Positions 43,689-55,100 of a DNA stretch of 64,000 nucleotides are shown here, one piece after another (position 1 is the first letter of the stretch; each line of letters opens with the position of its first letter). This stretch comes from Microbacterium jejuense (lineage in GTDB: Bacteria; Actinomycetota; Actinomycetes; Actinomycetales; Microbacteriaceae), in assembly GCF_019511665.1 (NCBI RefSeq), contig NZ_JAEUAW010000014.1, forward strand, positions 1 to 64,000, given 5' to 3'. The notes below the pieces were generated by a model. The model was given only the letters and a program-made list of their open reading frames with translations. It did not search any database and had not been told where the DNA came from. The translations under genes were made by a program, and so were the position numbers.

Positions 43689-44291
43689 TCAGAGCGGGGC
43701 GTTCGCGGACACCGCCGCGAGATCGAGGTCGCCCGTCGCGACGCGGCGCACCACGTCGATGAGCAGGCGGCGTTCGACGGGCTTGATGCGCTCGTGCAGG
43801 GCGTGCTCGTCGTCGCCGGGGAGCACGGGCACGCGCTCCTGGGCGAGGATCGGCCCCGAGTCGACCCCGTTGTCGACGATGATGACGCTGGCGCCGCTCT
43901 GCGCGACCCCGGCCGCGAGCGCGTCGCGCACGCCGTGGGCGCCGGGGAACTCGGGCAGGTACGCCGGGTGGGTGTTGATGATGCGCGGCGACCAGGCGTC
44001 GACGAGGTCGGCGGGCAGCAGGCGCATGAGCCCGCTGAGCACGACGAGATCGGGCTGCCACACGTTCAGCTGCTCGGCGAGCTCTGCACCCCACTCCTCG
44101 CGGGTCGCGAACTGCGCGAACGGGACCATGAAGGTCGGGATGCCGTAGTCCTCGGCGTGCTGGAAGCCCTCGGCCTCTCGATCGGCGCCGACGACGACGA
44201 TGCGGGCGGGGAACTCGGGGTCGGCCGCCGCGTCGAGCAGAGCGCGCAGATTCGACCCTGTGCCCGAGATGAGGACGGCGACCGTGAGCAC
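43689..44291 (-). CDS. purN: Phosphoribosylglycinamide formyltransferase
   Basis: PurN (200 aa) formylates GAR with 10-formyl-THF in the third step of purine synthesis. Conserved elements are [19 protein letters not shown] for substrate binding, the catalytic [20 protein letters not shown] with Asn-His, and the Asp in [21 protein letters not shown] start at 44291 is used. It lies four bases after the DUF6350 gene and 26 bases before purH, so the three form one operon. Confidence 0.96.
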   Translation of the reverse strand: MLTVAVLISGTGSNLRALLDAAADPEFPARIVVVGADREAEGFQHAEDYGIPTFMVPFAQFATREEWGAELAEQLNVWQPDLVVLSGLMRLLPADLVDAWSPRIINTHPAYLPEFPGAHGVRDALAAGVAQSGASVIIVDNGVDSGPILAQERVPVLPGDDEHALHERIKPVERRLLIDVVRRVATGDLDLAAVSANAPL

Positions 44292-44295
44292 GCGC

Positions 44296-45921
44296 CTAGT
44301 CTAGCCGGGGCAGGTCGATGGGCTCGGTCACCGCCTCGGGCTCCGGCGCCGCCCGCGGTGCTCTGCCGGACGAGCCCGTCGGATCCGGACGCGCCGACGA
44401 TGTGCGCAGCCCGCTCCAGGCGGCCGTGATCGCCGCGAGGTCGGCCGTGTCGTCCAGATCGGGGATGCGCGGGCCGTCGGCGGCGGACGCCGGCTCGTCG
44501 ACAGGCGTCTCGTCGGAGGACGCCGGGGAGGTGGATGCCGCGTGCCGGTCGTCTTCGTCGCGCCGGCCGCCGCGCGCCTCACGGCGCCCGACGGGCGCGA
44601 GCAGCAGGATGGCGGCGCCGATCAGCACCTCGATGCCGACGGCGAGCGCGACAGGTCCGGGCTGGGGGCCGAACTCGGCGAGGCGGCCGGGGCCGAGCGA
44701 CCCCGATGCGAGGAACGACAGCAGGCCGGCCGCGGCGGCGCTGAGGACCGCGATGCCGAGCGCGATGATGAAGCGCGCCCCGGCGGTCGACTCGTCGCGC
44801 GGCTCGTCGTCGGGGACCGGGTCGGGGTCGATGACGGGCGCCGATGCGAGCAGCCCCGACAACGCGGCGGTCCTGCCGGCATCGAACCGCGACGACGCGG
44901 GCTCATCGCGGGCAGCGGTGGGCGGCATCCTCTCCACTCCCCCCACCAGGCGCGACCGCACGATCCAGCCGGCCAGCGCACCGAGCGCGACGGGCACGAG
45001 GGCCAGCAGCAGGAGCCAGGTGGTCGTGCTGTCGGGCACCACACCGAGCACCGGGATGCCCGGGAGGACGCCGACCTGGGTGGCGGCGGGCGAGACGGCG
45101 GTGTCCGTGCCGACGGCGAAGCCCGGACCCGCGACGAACGACATCCCCCACACCACGAGCGTCGGCAGGTACGCGAGCTGCGCCATGGTGATGACCGCCG
45201 AGCCCGCGGGATCGACGGCGGCGGCCTGGAACAGTGCGACGATCTGCCCGGCTCGCGTGAAGAGCGCCACTGCGAGGACGAGCGCGCCCGCCCCCACGAG
45301 CCCGCTCACGACGACGGCGGTGCCGCGCGCGACGAGGGCGGGTGCGCGACCCCAGCCGTGGGGGCGTGCCTCGACGGCGTCGCGCACGCGGGCCACGGCC
45401 CCCGAGCCGGCCTCGCGCCACTCCGTGACGACGGCGGCCACGAGCGCGGGGATCGCGAACACCAGGACGGGGAAGAGGATCGCCTGCCACCGGGCCACCG
45501 CCGCCACATCGTTGGCGCCGGTCAGCGCGGCCAGAGCCGTCAGCGCCGCGAAGACCGTCGTCGATGTGACGACGCCGGTGATCCACGCGTCGGCGTGCGA
45601 GGCGCGGGCACCCGATCGCGCGGCGAAGACGGCGGTGAACGTGGCGAACGCGAGGGGTGCGAGCGAGAGGACGAAGGATGCCGCGTCCGCGTCGATCCCC
45701 GTCGCGGCGAGGTACTCCGGCGGAAGCGCGATGTGCAGCGGCACGAGGTTTCCGAGCTGCCACACCGACACGCCCGCCGGCCACAGCACGCCCCAGTCCG
45801 CTCCCCCGCCGAACCCGAACACCCACAGCAGCGTCAGCGGCGCGAGGGTCGCGGCAAGGCCGACGGTCGCGGCGATGGCGGCGTCGACGGCGGAGAGGAG
45901 GGCGACGATGAGGCGGTGCAT
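44296..45921 (-). CDS. DUF6350 / PerM-like polytopic membrane protein
   Basis: This is a 541-aa membrane protein with about nine or ten hydrophobic segments over residues 1-400 and a Pro/Ser/Glu-rich cytosolic tail of about 100 residues. Position directly before purN and the overall layout match the actinobacterial DUF6350 family, whose mycobacterial member PerM has been linked to cell division and persistence. No enzymatic motif is visible. Its stop is four bases before the purN start, so it is co-transcribed with purine genes although a functional link is unproven. It is divergent from the purine permease gene. Confidence 0.8.
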   Translation of the reverse strand: MHRLIVALLSAVDAAIAATVGLAATLAPLTLLWVFGFGGGADWGVLWPAGVSVWQLGNLVPLHIALPPEYLAATGIDADAASFVLSLAPLAFATFTAVFAARSGARASHADAWITGVVTSTTVFAALTALAALTGANDVAAVARWQAILFPVLVFAIPALVAAVVTEWREAGSGAVARVRDAVEARPHGWGRAPALVARGTAVVVSGLVGAGALVLAVALFTRAGQIVALFQAAAVDPAGSAVITMAQLAYLPTLVVWGMSFVAGPGFAVGTDTAVSPAATQVGVLPGIPVLGVVPDSTTTWLLLLALVPVALGALAGWIVRSRLVGGVERMPPTAARDEPASSRFDAGRTAALSGLLASAPVIDPDPVPDDEPRDESTAGARFIIALGIAVLSAAAAGLLSFLASGSLGPGRLAEFGPQPGPVALAVGIEVLIGAAILLLAPVGRREARGGRRDEDDRHAASTSPASSDETPVDEPASAADGPRIPDLDDTADLAAITAAWSGLRTSSARPDPTGSSGRAPRAAPEPEAVTEPIDLPRLD

Positions 45922-46049
45922 GCGCAGTCGACCCTAACTCGCCGGGCGGCGAGCCCGGGGTCGCCCGCGCGGAGGGGTGCGGCATCCATTCAGGCAATAC
46001 CCAGGTTCGACGGCGAGCGACTAACGTTTCAGGTCGGAGGTCCCCACAT

Positions 46050-47534
46050 ATGAGCACAGACTCGCCCGCTCCCGAGAGCGCCACCGCAACCGATCCCACC
46101 CCCACGCCCGAGGCCGCGACGCCGGAGCCGAAGAACGGCTTCGACCGCTTCTTCGAGATCACCAAGCGCGGCTCGACCATCGGCACCGAGGTGCGCGGCG
46201 GTGTCGTCACGTTCATCACGATGGCCTACATCGTGGTGCTCAACCCGATCATCCTGTCGGCCGGCACCGACGTCGCCGGCGACAACCTCGCGTTCCCCGC
46301 CGTCGCCGCCGTCACGGCGCTGACCGCCGGCGTGATGACGATCCTGTTCGGACTCGTCGCACGTCTGCCGTTCGCGTTCGCGGCGGGCCTGGGCATCAAC
46401 TCGTTCCTCGCGTTCAGCGTCGTCGGGCAGGTGACGTGGCCCGAGGCGATGGGCATGGTGGTCATCAACGGTGTCATCATCGTGCTGCTGGCGGCGACCG
46501 GCCTGCGACGCCTGATCTTCGACGCCGTCCCGTACGAGCTGAAGATCGCGATCACGGTCGGCATCGGCCTCTTCATCGCGTTCATCGGATTCGTGGATGC
46601 CGGCTTCGTGACCGCGACCGGCCAGAACTCCCCGCCCGTCGGCCTCGGCATCGCCGGCTCGATCGCCACGATCCCCACCCTCGTCTTCGTCGTCACCCTG
46701 CTGCTCACCGGCATCCTCGTCACCCGCAAGGTCAAGGGCGCGCTGCTCATCGGCCTGGTCTCGGGCACGGTCCTCGCCGTCATCATCGAGGCGATCTGGC
46801 ACCTCGGCTCGTCCGTCGACAACCCCGGCGGGTGGGGCCTGTCGGTTCCGGCCCTGGACGGCAGCCTGTTCGCCCTCCCCGACCTGAGCCTCGTCGGCGA
46901 CGTGAGCTTCGACTTCAGCAAGGTCGGCTTCCTGACCGTCGTCATGCTCGTCTTCACGCTCGTGTTCACGAACTTCTTCGACGCCATGGGCACCATGACC
47001 GGCCTCTCGAAGGAGGCGGGCCTCGCCGACGCGAAGGGCAACTTCCCGCGCCTGAAGAGCGCGCTCGTCGTCGAGGGCGTCGGCGCGATCGCCGGTGGCC
47101 TGACCTCCGGCTCGTCGAACACCGTCTTCATCGAGTCGGGCTCCGGCATCGGCGAGGGCGCACGCACCGGGTTCGCCAACGTGATCACCGGTGTGCTGTT
47201 CCTGCTCGCGATGTTCCTGACGCCGCTCGCCCAGATCGTCCCGAGCGAGGTCGCCGCCGCCGCGCTGGTGATCGTGGGCGCGATGATGATGGCGCAGATC
47301 CGCGACCTCGACCTGCGCGACTTCTCGATCCTGCTGCCGGTGTTCCTCACGGTGGTCGTCATGCCGCTCACCTACTCGATCGCGAACGGCATCGGCGCGG
47401 GCTTCGTGGCCTGGGTCGTCATCCGGTCGCTGTCGGGCAAGGCCCGCGGCATCAGCCCGCTCCTGTGGGTCGTCGCCGCCGGCTTCGCGATCTACTTCGC
47501 ACGCGGACCGATCGAGCAGCTCCTGGCCGGCTGA
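46050..47534 (+). CDS. NCS2-family adenine/guanine/hypoxanthine permease
   Basis: This is a purine permease of the AzgA/PbuG branch of the NCS2 family (494 aa), importing hypoxanthine, guanine or adenine with protons. A 25-residue Pro/Thr/Ala-rich N-terminus precedes GFDRFFEITKRGSTIGTEVR and GGVVTFITMAYIVVLNPIIL. About twelve to fourteen membrane segments follow, including the family motifs FAFAAGLGINSFLAF, TNFFDAMGTMTGLSKEAGL and SGSSNTVFIESGSGIGEGAR. CGGAGG precedes the ATG. It is divergent from the purN-purH operon, so salvage and synthesis genes share an intergenic region. A terminator follows. Confidence 0.93.
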   Translation: MSTDSPAPESATATDPTPTPEAATPEPKNGFDRFFEITKRGSTIGTEVRGGVVTFITMAYIVVLNPIILSAGTDVAGDNLAFPAVAAVTALTAGVMTILFGLVARLPFAFAAGLGINSFLAFSVVGQVTWPEAMGMVVINGVIIVLLAATGLRRLIFDAVPYELKIAITVGIGLFIAFIGFVDAGFVTATGQNSPPVGLGIAGSIATIPTLVFVVTLLLTGILVTRKVKGALLIGLVSGTVLAVIIEAIWHLGSSVDNPGGWGLSVPALDGSLFALPDLSLVGDVSFDFSKVGFLTVVMLVFTLVFTNFFDAMGTMTGLSKEAGLADAKGNFPRLKSALVVEGVGAIAGGLTSGSSNTVFIESGSGIGEGARTGFANVITGVLFLLAMFLTPLAQIVPSEVAAAALVIVGAMMMAQIRDLDLRDFSILLPVFLTVVVMPLTYSIANGIGAGFVAWVVIRSLSGKARGISPLLWVVAAGFAIYFARGPIEQLLAG

Positions 47535-47549
47535 CCGGACCGAGGACGA

Positions 47550-47583
47550 GTGGATGCCGGCGGCCTCGGCCGCCGGCATCCAC
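47550..47583. terminator. Bidirectional terminator with GTGGATGCCGGCGGCC stem
   Basis: GTGGATGCCGGCGGCC (47550-47565) pairs perfectly with 47568-47583 around a two-base loop between the convergent permease and sulfatase-modifying-factor-like genes. It is nearly the same as the palindrome at 18-47. Confidence 0.85.
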
Positions 47584-47597
47584 TTCGTTTCTCGGGG

Positions 47598-48341
47598 TCA
47601 GCGCAGCGGGGTCCAGCCCAGCGGCAGCGGACCGTCGGGATCGGCGCGCTCGGCGTCGGCCTCGGCCGACCAGCCCTGTGCGGCACCCTCGCCGTCGAAA
47701 CCGCCGCGCGCGATGCGGAGGCCGACGTCGTCGTGGTGCGAGCGCGGCGGGCCGCCTCGGCGGGTCGAGGCGCGGACACTCCACGCGTCGTCGGCGAAGC
47801 CCCCGCCGCGGAACACGCGATAGTCCGCGTAGCGCGCGGGGTCGAGCAGGTCCCAGCACCACTCCCACACGTTGCCGAGCGTGTCGAAGAGCCCGTGGAG
47901 GTTGGGCAGGCGTCCGCCGACCTCCGCGGGGGCGATGAGGCCGTCCGCGCTGGTCCACGCGATCTCGGCGAGCGGGCCGTAGTGCGGACCGGTCGAACCG
48001 GCGCGGCACGCGTGCTCCCACTCCGCCTCGGTCGGCAGCCGGTAGCCGTCGGCGTCGACGTGCCACGTGACGTCCTCGCCGTCGAACGTGTAGGCCGGGT
48101 CGAGCCCCTCCCACTCCGACGCCGCGTTGCAGAAGCGGATGGCGCGCTGCCAGCTGACGTCGACGGCGGGCCGGCGCGGGTGCCGTGCGGATTCGCCGAG
48201 CAGCTCGGCCAGCTGCTCCTGCGTCACGGCGAACACGCCAATCTCGTACGACTCGAGCACCACGTCCCAGCGGACCTTGCGGCGTGCGTCGTGCAGCGTC
48301 ACGGTGCCGCCCGGGATGCGGGCGAGCTGGAGGTCGGTCAC
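47598..48341 (-). CDS. Formylglycine-generating-enzyme (SUMF1/FGE-sulfatase) domain protein
   Basis: This is a 247-aa protein consisting of one FGE-sulfatase-type domain. Family signs are [11 protein letters not shown] near the N-terminus, [50 protein letters not shown] and [16 protein letters not shown]. Relatives include sulfatase-activating enzymes, EgtB and PvdO. No sulfatase lies in the window and the cysteine pair of true formylglycine-generating enzymes is not evident, so a non-canonical role is likely. The GTG at 48341 overlaps the upstream oxidoreductase gene by four bases; upstream codons of the frame are shadow. Confidence 0.8.
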   Translation of the reverse strand: MTDLQLARIPGGTVTLHDARRKVRWDVVLESYEIGVFAVTQEQLAELLGESARHPRRPAVDVSWQRAIRFCNAASEWEGLDPAYTFDGEDVTWHVDADGYRLPTEAEWEHACRAGSTGPHYGPLAEIAWTSADGLIAPAEVGGRLPNLHGLFDTLGNVWEWCWDLLDPARYADYRVFRGGGFADDAWSVRASTRRGGPPRSHHDDVGLRIARGGFDGEGAAQGWSAEADAERADPDGPLPLGWTPLR

Positions 48342-48778
48342 GCCTCGCGCGGCTCGAGCACGAAGACGGCGATCAGCCGCTCGGTCTTCGTCTGGTAGTT
48401 CGCGTAGTCGGGCCACACCGCGGTGGCGCGCTCCCACCACTCGGCGCGCTCGTCGCCCGACAGCTCGCGGGCGTCGTAGTCCTTCTTGACGTCGCCGTCC
48501 TGCAGCTCGACATGGGGGTGACGGCGCATGTTCTCGGCCCACTTCGGCTCGTCGGGCGCGCCGCCCTTCGACGCCACGACGGCGTAGCGGCCGTCATGCT
48601 CGACGCGCATCAGCGCGGTCTTGCGCAGTGCGCCGGACTTCGCGCCCACGGTCGTCAGCACGATGATGGGCACACCGCGCAGCGTGTTGGCCTTGGCGCC
48701 GCCCGACTCCTCGAACTTCTCGGCCTGGATGCGGGCCCACTCGGCGGTCGACGGCTTGTACTCTCCGGTCAGCGGCAT
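48338..48778 (-). CDS. Nitroreductase-family deazaflavin-dependent (Ddn-like) oxidoreductase
   Basis: This is a 146-aa split-barrel protein of the DUF385/Ddn family, which in actinobacteria uses coenzyme F420H2 (deazaflavin). Characteristic stretches are [20 protein letters not shown], followed by [19 protein letters not shown] and [10 protein letters not shown]. The substrate is unknown: family members reduce quinones, nitro compounds or lactones. It overlaps the SUMF-like gene by four bases (GTGA), so the two form a two-gene operon. Whether this organism makes F420 cannot be seen in the window. Confidence 0.87.
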   Translation of the reverse strand: MPLTGEYKPSTAEWARIQAEKFEESGGAKANTLRGVPIIVLTTVGAKSGALRKTALMRVEHDGRYAVVASKGGAPDEPKWAENMRRHPHVELQDGDVKKDYDARELSGDERAEWWERATAVWPDYANYQTKTERLIAVFVLEPREA

Positions 48779-48820
48779 GCCCCCAGCGTAAAGCCGGGCG
48801 CGGGGCTCGGGGCGGTCCCC

Positions 48821-48826
48821 TATCGT
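48821..48826 (+). promoter_or_regulatory. -10 box of a leaderless-type promoter
   Basis: TATCGT lies six bases before the ATG of the tautomerase gene at 48833. This is the same arrangement as at 6903-6908 and 20814-20819. Confidence 0.5.
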
Positions 48827-48832
48827 CGAGCT

Positions 48833-49069
48833 ATGCCGAACATGAGAGTCGAACTCCTGCCGGGGCGCACCGTCGATCAGCGCCGCCGCTTCGCCGAACT
48901 CGTCACCGACGCCGCCGTCGAGGCGCTGGGCGCACGTCGGCAGGACGTCCGCATCATGTTCGAAGAGGTCGCCGCCGACTTCGTCGCGAACGGCGGTGTC
49001 CTCGCGAGCGAGGACGCCGACCGCGCCGGTCAGGTGTCCCGATTCGGCGGCCCGGCCGCCGCGGACTGA
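48833..49069 (+). CDS. 4-oxalocrotonate tautomerase-family protein
   Basis: This is a 78-aa tautomerase-superfamily monomer. The protein begins [20 protein letters not shown], so removal of Met exposes the catalytic Pro1. A beta-alpha-beta unit with [20 protein letters not shown] follows. Family members catalyse keto-enol tautomerisation of 2-hydroxymuconate-type acids or dehalogenation. It has no aromatic-catabolism neighbours. Its 16-base palindromic terminator at 49083-49098 separates it from the convergent giant gene. Confidence 0.8.
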   Translation: MPNMRVELLPGRTVDQRRRFAELVTDAAVEALGARRQDVRIMFEEVAADFVANGGVLASEDADRAGQVSRFGGPAAAD

Positions 49070-49082
49070 TCCGGCGGCTCTG

Positions 49083-49098
49083 GGCGGTCGCGACCGCC
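49083..49098. terminator. Palindrome between convergent genes
   Basis: GGCGGTCGCGACCGCC is a perfect 16-base palindrome in the 51-base gap between the tautomerase gene and the end of the giant surface-protein gene. Its terminator role is inferred from placement. Confidence 0.45.
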
Positions 49099-49120
49099 GC
49101 GAAGGGTCGCGCGGCAGGTC

Positions 49121-52100
49121 TCAGGCCTGACGGCGCCGGCGCATCACGACGAGCAGCAGGCCGAGCAGCAGCAGGCCGAGCCCCGAGAACAGCCAGCCCT
49201 GCATGCCCGCGGCGCCGGTCGCCGCCAGGGCGCCGTCGCCACCGCCCGCGTCCGCTGCGCCTGGCCGGCCGGCTCCGCCGGGCTGCCCGGGCTGCTCCGG
49301 CTCGCCCGGCTGCTCCGGCTCCTCCGGCGTATCGGCCGGCGCGTTGATGTACACGTTCCGCGCGACCGCGCCGTCGTAGAGCGGGTCGTCGCTCACGACG
49401 GTGTGGCTCACGGTCTCGACCACCATGCCCGGACCGGGCTCGTTCGTGGGGGCGGCCGTCAGCAGCGTCGGGAACGGGTGCGGGCCGGTCGTCGGCAGCA
49501 GCCGCACGATCACCGTCTTGGGTCCGATCTCGCCGATCTCGAAGACGAGCACGACCTGGTCGTGGAAGGTGAGCCCGCCGTCGATCGAGACCTGCGCGTA
49601 CGGGATGCCGCCGCCGTAGGCCGCCGAGATCGTGATGTAGACGCGTGCGGTCGGCGGGCTCGACAGGGCGATCGTGTAGCTGTCGGTCACTTTGACACCG
49701 GTCTGCAGCGTCGTGGTGCCGTCGGTCTCGACGATGACGACCTCACCGGCACCCGGGATCTGCGGCGGCACCGGGATGACCAGCGGCACCGGCGGGACGG
49801 CATCCTCCGCCCACAGCGCGACCGGGGCGGGCAGCACGACCGGCGCGACCACCAGCGTCGGCAGCGCGACGTGGTACAGCTTCGCCAACAGGCCGGCGCC
49901 GACGACCGAGGTCAGCGCGACGGCGAGACCCGGCGAGGCCGCGGCCGCGAGCACCTGCACCGTCGCGGCGCCGGCGCCGCCGTCGAGCGACAGGAATCCG
50001 TTCTGGCGGTAGCCGCCGGCCAGGAGGCGCACCACGAGCAGGCGGAACGCGTCCGCCCCGACCGTCCCCTCGATCCGCAGCTCTGCACGGTGCCCGTTGA
50101 TGACGAACCGGTCGGCGCCCTCGCCGCCGTACAGCACCGTCGGGAACGTGACGCCGGCGCTCGCGTTGCCGAACTCGGTCTCGACGGTCTCGAACGCGCT
50201 GCCCGGCTGGACGCTCGGCTCGATGCGCGGCGTCGCGAAGAACTGCCCGACCACGAAGGTGTCGTCGCCGTCGCCGCCGAACACCGTCGTGATGGCGCTG
50301 TTGTCGTCGAACACGAAGACGTCGTCGCCGTCGTAGCCGTTGACCGTCAGGCGCGCGTTGACGCCCTCGTCGTAGGCGATCGTCTCGGCGGTCGCGGCCG
50401 CCGCGTTGAGCTGCGCGACGAAGGCCGCACGGCGGGCGTCGGGGTGCTCCGCGATCCCGGCCAGAGCGCGGAAGAGGAACAGGTCCGTCGCATCCGTCCC
50501 GTCGATCGTGAGGGTGTTGAGCCCCGTGCGCGCGCCGCCGCCGCGCACGATGATGCGGTAGTCGTGTCCGACGGCGTCCTCGCCGCCCCACGTCTGGATG
50601 CGGAAGTCGTTGTCGCCACCGTGGCCCCACAGCACCAGGGCGTCGCGCACCTCCGTGCCGGCGAAGTCGTCGCCCGGCGCTGCCACGTGGGTGCCGGTCA
50701 TGGTCCGCAGCCACCACACCTCGAACGTGTCGTCGCCCTGCAGCGAGAGCGGGTCGGTGGGATCGTCGCCGAACACCTCGGTGTGGCCGCCGAGGAGCGT
50801 GTCGAGCAGGAAGAAGTGGTCGTCGCCGGCGGCACCGAGGATCTGCATCGGGCCGTTCATCTCGGCCTCCGTGAAGAAGAACCCGTCGGCGCCGGCCGCA
50901 CCGAACAGCTGCGTCGGACCGTTGACCTGCGTGTGGTCGAAGAAGATCCCGTCGTCACCGTCGCCGGCGAACACCGACAGCGGCCCGTTCACGATCGTCG
51001 CGTCGAAGAGGAACGTGTCGTCCCCGAGGCCGCCGTACATCCGGATCGGGTCGCCGGCGACCGTGCCGCCGAAGTACAGCAGCGATCCGCCGTCGAGCGC
51101 CGTGGTCTTGCCGAACGAGGCGCGGACGGTCACGGTCGCGCCCTCGATGAGGGTGAGCAGCGGCGCGATCACGTCCTGGCCCACGAGGAGGGTGACGTCG
51201 CCGCCGCCGACGACGCGGCCCTCGGTCATCGTCACGAGCTCGTCGATCGTGCGGCCCTCGGTGATGACGAAGAGGCTCTCGTCGTCGCCGCCGGCCACGA
51301 ACGGCACCGTGAGACGCACGTCGCCGGTGGCCGCCTCCGCGCGGAGCACGATGAGCGAGCCGGTCGCCTCGGTGACGAACACGCCTGTCGGAGGGACGAA
51401 GATCACGCCGTCGCCGGGGAGCGACAGCGCGTACAGCCGTGAGCCGGTGCCGGTGTCGATCACGAGGTCCGCGGAGCGGTCGGGGCTGTCGGAGCCGATG
51501 GAGCCGCCGATGGCGATGAGGTCGATGTCGCGGCCGACGACACGCACGGCGCCGGTCGGCGCATCCGCCTGGATCCCCCCGGCCCGGGTGCGCAGCGCGA
51601 CGTCGGCCGTGAGCGAGTGCACCAGGGCGACGAACAGCGTGCCCGCCACCTGGTCGAGGAGGATGTCGCCCGCCGCGAGCGCGGTCACCGAACCGCGCGA
51701 CGACAGCGACGAGCGGATCTCGAGGAAGTCCGGCGCGGAGTCGGCCGGATCGACGTCCGCGGGATCGACGTCGGGTCCGCCGATGCGCCCCGACACGAGT
51801 CCTGCGATCATCACGATGCTGCGCCCGGCGACGCGGGGCGTGCCGTCGTCGATGGTGCCCTCGTCGAGGATCGACGCGGTGTCCTGCATCGTGCGCAGGA
51901 AGACGTCCTCGGCCGTCGAGGTGATCGTGCCGACGCGCAGGTCGGCGACCGTCTCCTCATCGCGGATGAACCCGTTGGTGTGGAGCGTGATCTCGCCGTC
52001 GCCGTTCTGCGTCGAGTACTGCTGATCGGGGAACCGCATGCTGACCAGCGTCGCGTCGACGTTCGAGAACACGACGAACGAGATGTTCGTGGCGGTGGAC

Positions 52101-55100
52101 GGATGCCGCACGACGATGTCGTCGCCCGCGCTCAGATCGCTGAACGTGTAGTCACTGTCGGCGAGCTCGTTCACCGTGCCCCATGCGACGAGCACGGGGT
52201 CGTCGAAGCCGCCCCACGGACCCGGGTCGGGGTGGAAGTAGGTGTGGTAGAGCCCGCTCGGCGGGACCGTCGTGTTCGACGGCGGGTGCGTCACGTCGAC
52301 CTGCACCCAGTAGGACGACATCGCCGGCGCGTCCGAGCCCGACAGCGAGTCGTTCACGAGGAGGTCGATGTCGTCGCCGGCGTGGATGGGACCGAGCAGC
52401 GGCGCGAACGCGGTGCCCGCGTAGGGCGACCCGACCGGCATCCGGGCGACATACGTGAGGTCGAGCACGACGTCGTCGCGCGCGTCGGCGACGAGCTCGA
52501 CGAGCCGCGTGGGATCGACGTCGTCGACGAGGTAGTCGCTCTGGACCAGGACGACGGGGATCGGCAGCCGGATCGCGATGCCGAGGAAGGTGAAGCTCGC
52601 CCCGATGGTGCCCCGGTTGGCATGCAGCTGGGCGATGTTGGTGCGGATGCTGCCGCCGTTCTCTGCCCAGATGTCGCCGTGCTCGTCGATCACCCTCGTC
52701 GTGCCGATCGGGTTGTCGATGTAGCCGTTGAGGATGATGTCGGGCGTGCCCGGCCCCGCCCAGTTGGCGATGTCGACGAACGTCGGGAGGAAGAGAGGCC
52801 GCCCGATGTGGAACCGGAAGGCCGACGAGTCCTCTGCCTGCACCTCGACCGTCGCGCCGACGTCGTCGAGGTTCACGACGCTGATGCCGTTGACGCGGAG
52901 CACCCGGCTGGAGAAGTTGTGCAGCCGCACGAAGTCGAAGGTGTTCTGCACCTGCAGCGTCCCCTGGTCGCCGGTCAGTGTGCCGGTCTGGGATCCCGCC
53001 GGGTTGTTCACGAAGTACGTCGCCGAGCCGCCGCCGTTGTTCTCGATCGGGTCGACGACGATCTCGCGCCCTTCGGGGATGATCTGGCCCAGGGTATACA
53101 CGGCGCCGAGGTCGTCGCGCACGGTGACGGCATACTTCTTGACGATCCGGCCGCTGCTGTCGACCACCAGGGTCGGGTTGGGCGCGTGCAGCACGACGTC
53201 GGCGTTCCAGTCGATCCAGCGGTGCCGGTTGTCGTCGGCGCTGTCGTCGTCGCCGCCGAAGTCGATGAAGCCGCCGCCCGTCGAGGCTCGCGGGTCGACG
53301 ACCACCTGCTCGTGGAGCGCCTCGACACGGAGGATCGCGGTGCGGATGCGCACGCCCGCCTCGCCCGTGACCGACGACGTCGCGTTGTAGCGGACGACGG
53401 CGTCGGCGTCGCTGTCGCCGCCGAAGCAGCCGCATGTGGCGCGGGCGTCGGCCACGAGGCGCACCTGGAGGTGCTGCGCGCGGATGGTCACGGTCTGGTA
53501 TCCGATGATCTTCGCGCCGCTGACCAGGTGCACGTGGGCGTTCGAGGTGAGCGTGACCTCCGAGCGCGCGTCCGAGTCCTCGAACGCGCCGTCGCCGTTG
53601 GAGCGGTTGTGGTCGAGCAGGCTCGTCGTGACCATCTGCGCCTGGAGCGTCACGTTGTCGGCCTCGAGGTGCGCGGCACCGCCGACGGTGAGGGTCGTGT
53701 CGTTGTTCGCCACGATGTGGCACGGGTCGCCGCCGCAGTCGCCCGACGTCGAGCTGCCGGCGAACGATCCGCCCGAGGCTCCGGCGCGCAGCTCGGACTG
53801 CATCGCCGTCGACGAGGACGCCGCGATGTCGTTCCACGCCGTGATGCGGCCGTCGAGGGTCACGTGCGACGTGGTGCCGAGATCGGCGCGCGTCTGCGCC
53901 TCGGTGCCGTGGCCGAACCCGCCGGCGTTGGAATACGCGTACGCGTTGCCGCTGGCCAGGGTCAGCGGGTCGATCGTGACGCTGCCGCCGGTGGTCGAGA
54001 GCTCGCTGCCCGGTCGCACCGACACCGTCGTCGTGGCCTTCGCGCTCACGACCGCTCGTGCGTGGGTGATGGAGATGAACCCGAGGCCGCCCGACGTGCC
54101 GTCGGCCACGGCCGCGGCGGTGTTGAGGGCGTGGACGCCGATCTCGCCGCCGGCGCTGATCTTCGCGCCGTCGCCGATCGTGAGCTCGAGCGTGGCGTCG
54201 ACGACGACGCGCGGACGCGTCGCACCCACCTGGATGAAGCCTCCGCCGTCGCCCGCGACCTTGGCCTCGGAGTACGTGCCCGAGGGGAGCGTGGGCGCCA
54301 TCGTGGCGACCTGCAGGTGCTGCGTCCCCGTTCCCGCCGCCGTGAGGTCGACGACCAGCTTTCCGCCGCCGAGGGCCGGACCGAGATCGACGATCGCCGG
54401 GACGAACCGGCCGGTGCCGACGCTGCCGTTCGCGCCGAGCGGGCGGGTGAAGCAGACTCCGAGCAGCTCGATGAGCTTCAGCCCGAACGAGGTGGGGGTG
54501 GCGTTGCAGACCTCGTACACGCCGCCGTTCTGCAGGCCGGCGATCGGCTGCTGCCCGGGGGCGAACAGCTGGTGGATGACAGCCCGGCCGGCCTCGGAGA
54601 TGTCGGGCACGAGGCCGAGGGCGGTGACCGGGATGAAGCCGCCGCCGCCGTCGTCGCAGGTGCCCAGCGCGTGGCACTGGCTGTCGGCGAGCTGGATGCG
54701 GTTGCCGTCGATGCGGATGACCCAGTACGTGGTGTCCTGGGCGAGGCCGCCCAGAGCGCCGCCGGTGGAGCGGTAGACGACGGCGTCGCCGTTCTGCAGG
54801 CCGTGATCGCGGACGGCGATGACGTTGTTGTCCTCGATCTGGAACGTGGGCGGGCTGCCGACCTGGACGGGGCTGCCCTGCGCGTCCACGACGATGTCGA
54901 CGCGCGTGCTGTAGAACGACGCCCGTGCGAGGGCCGCGAGGTACTGCACCCACTGTCCGTCGCTGTACGAGTTCGGGGCGTTGATGAGCCCGTTCGCCTC
55001 GTCGACGTCTCCGCCGTCGAACTCGACGGGAGCGGACGGCGTGTCGGCGTCGATGAGCTGGATGCGGAAGTCGTCGAGGACGCGGACCCGGTACGCGTGC

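Noticed and set aside
45922..46049. Purine riboswitch upstream of the NCS2 permease
   Set aside because: The 128-base divergent region lacks the conserved purine-aptamer loop sequences and is too short once the promoters are allowed for.
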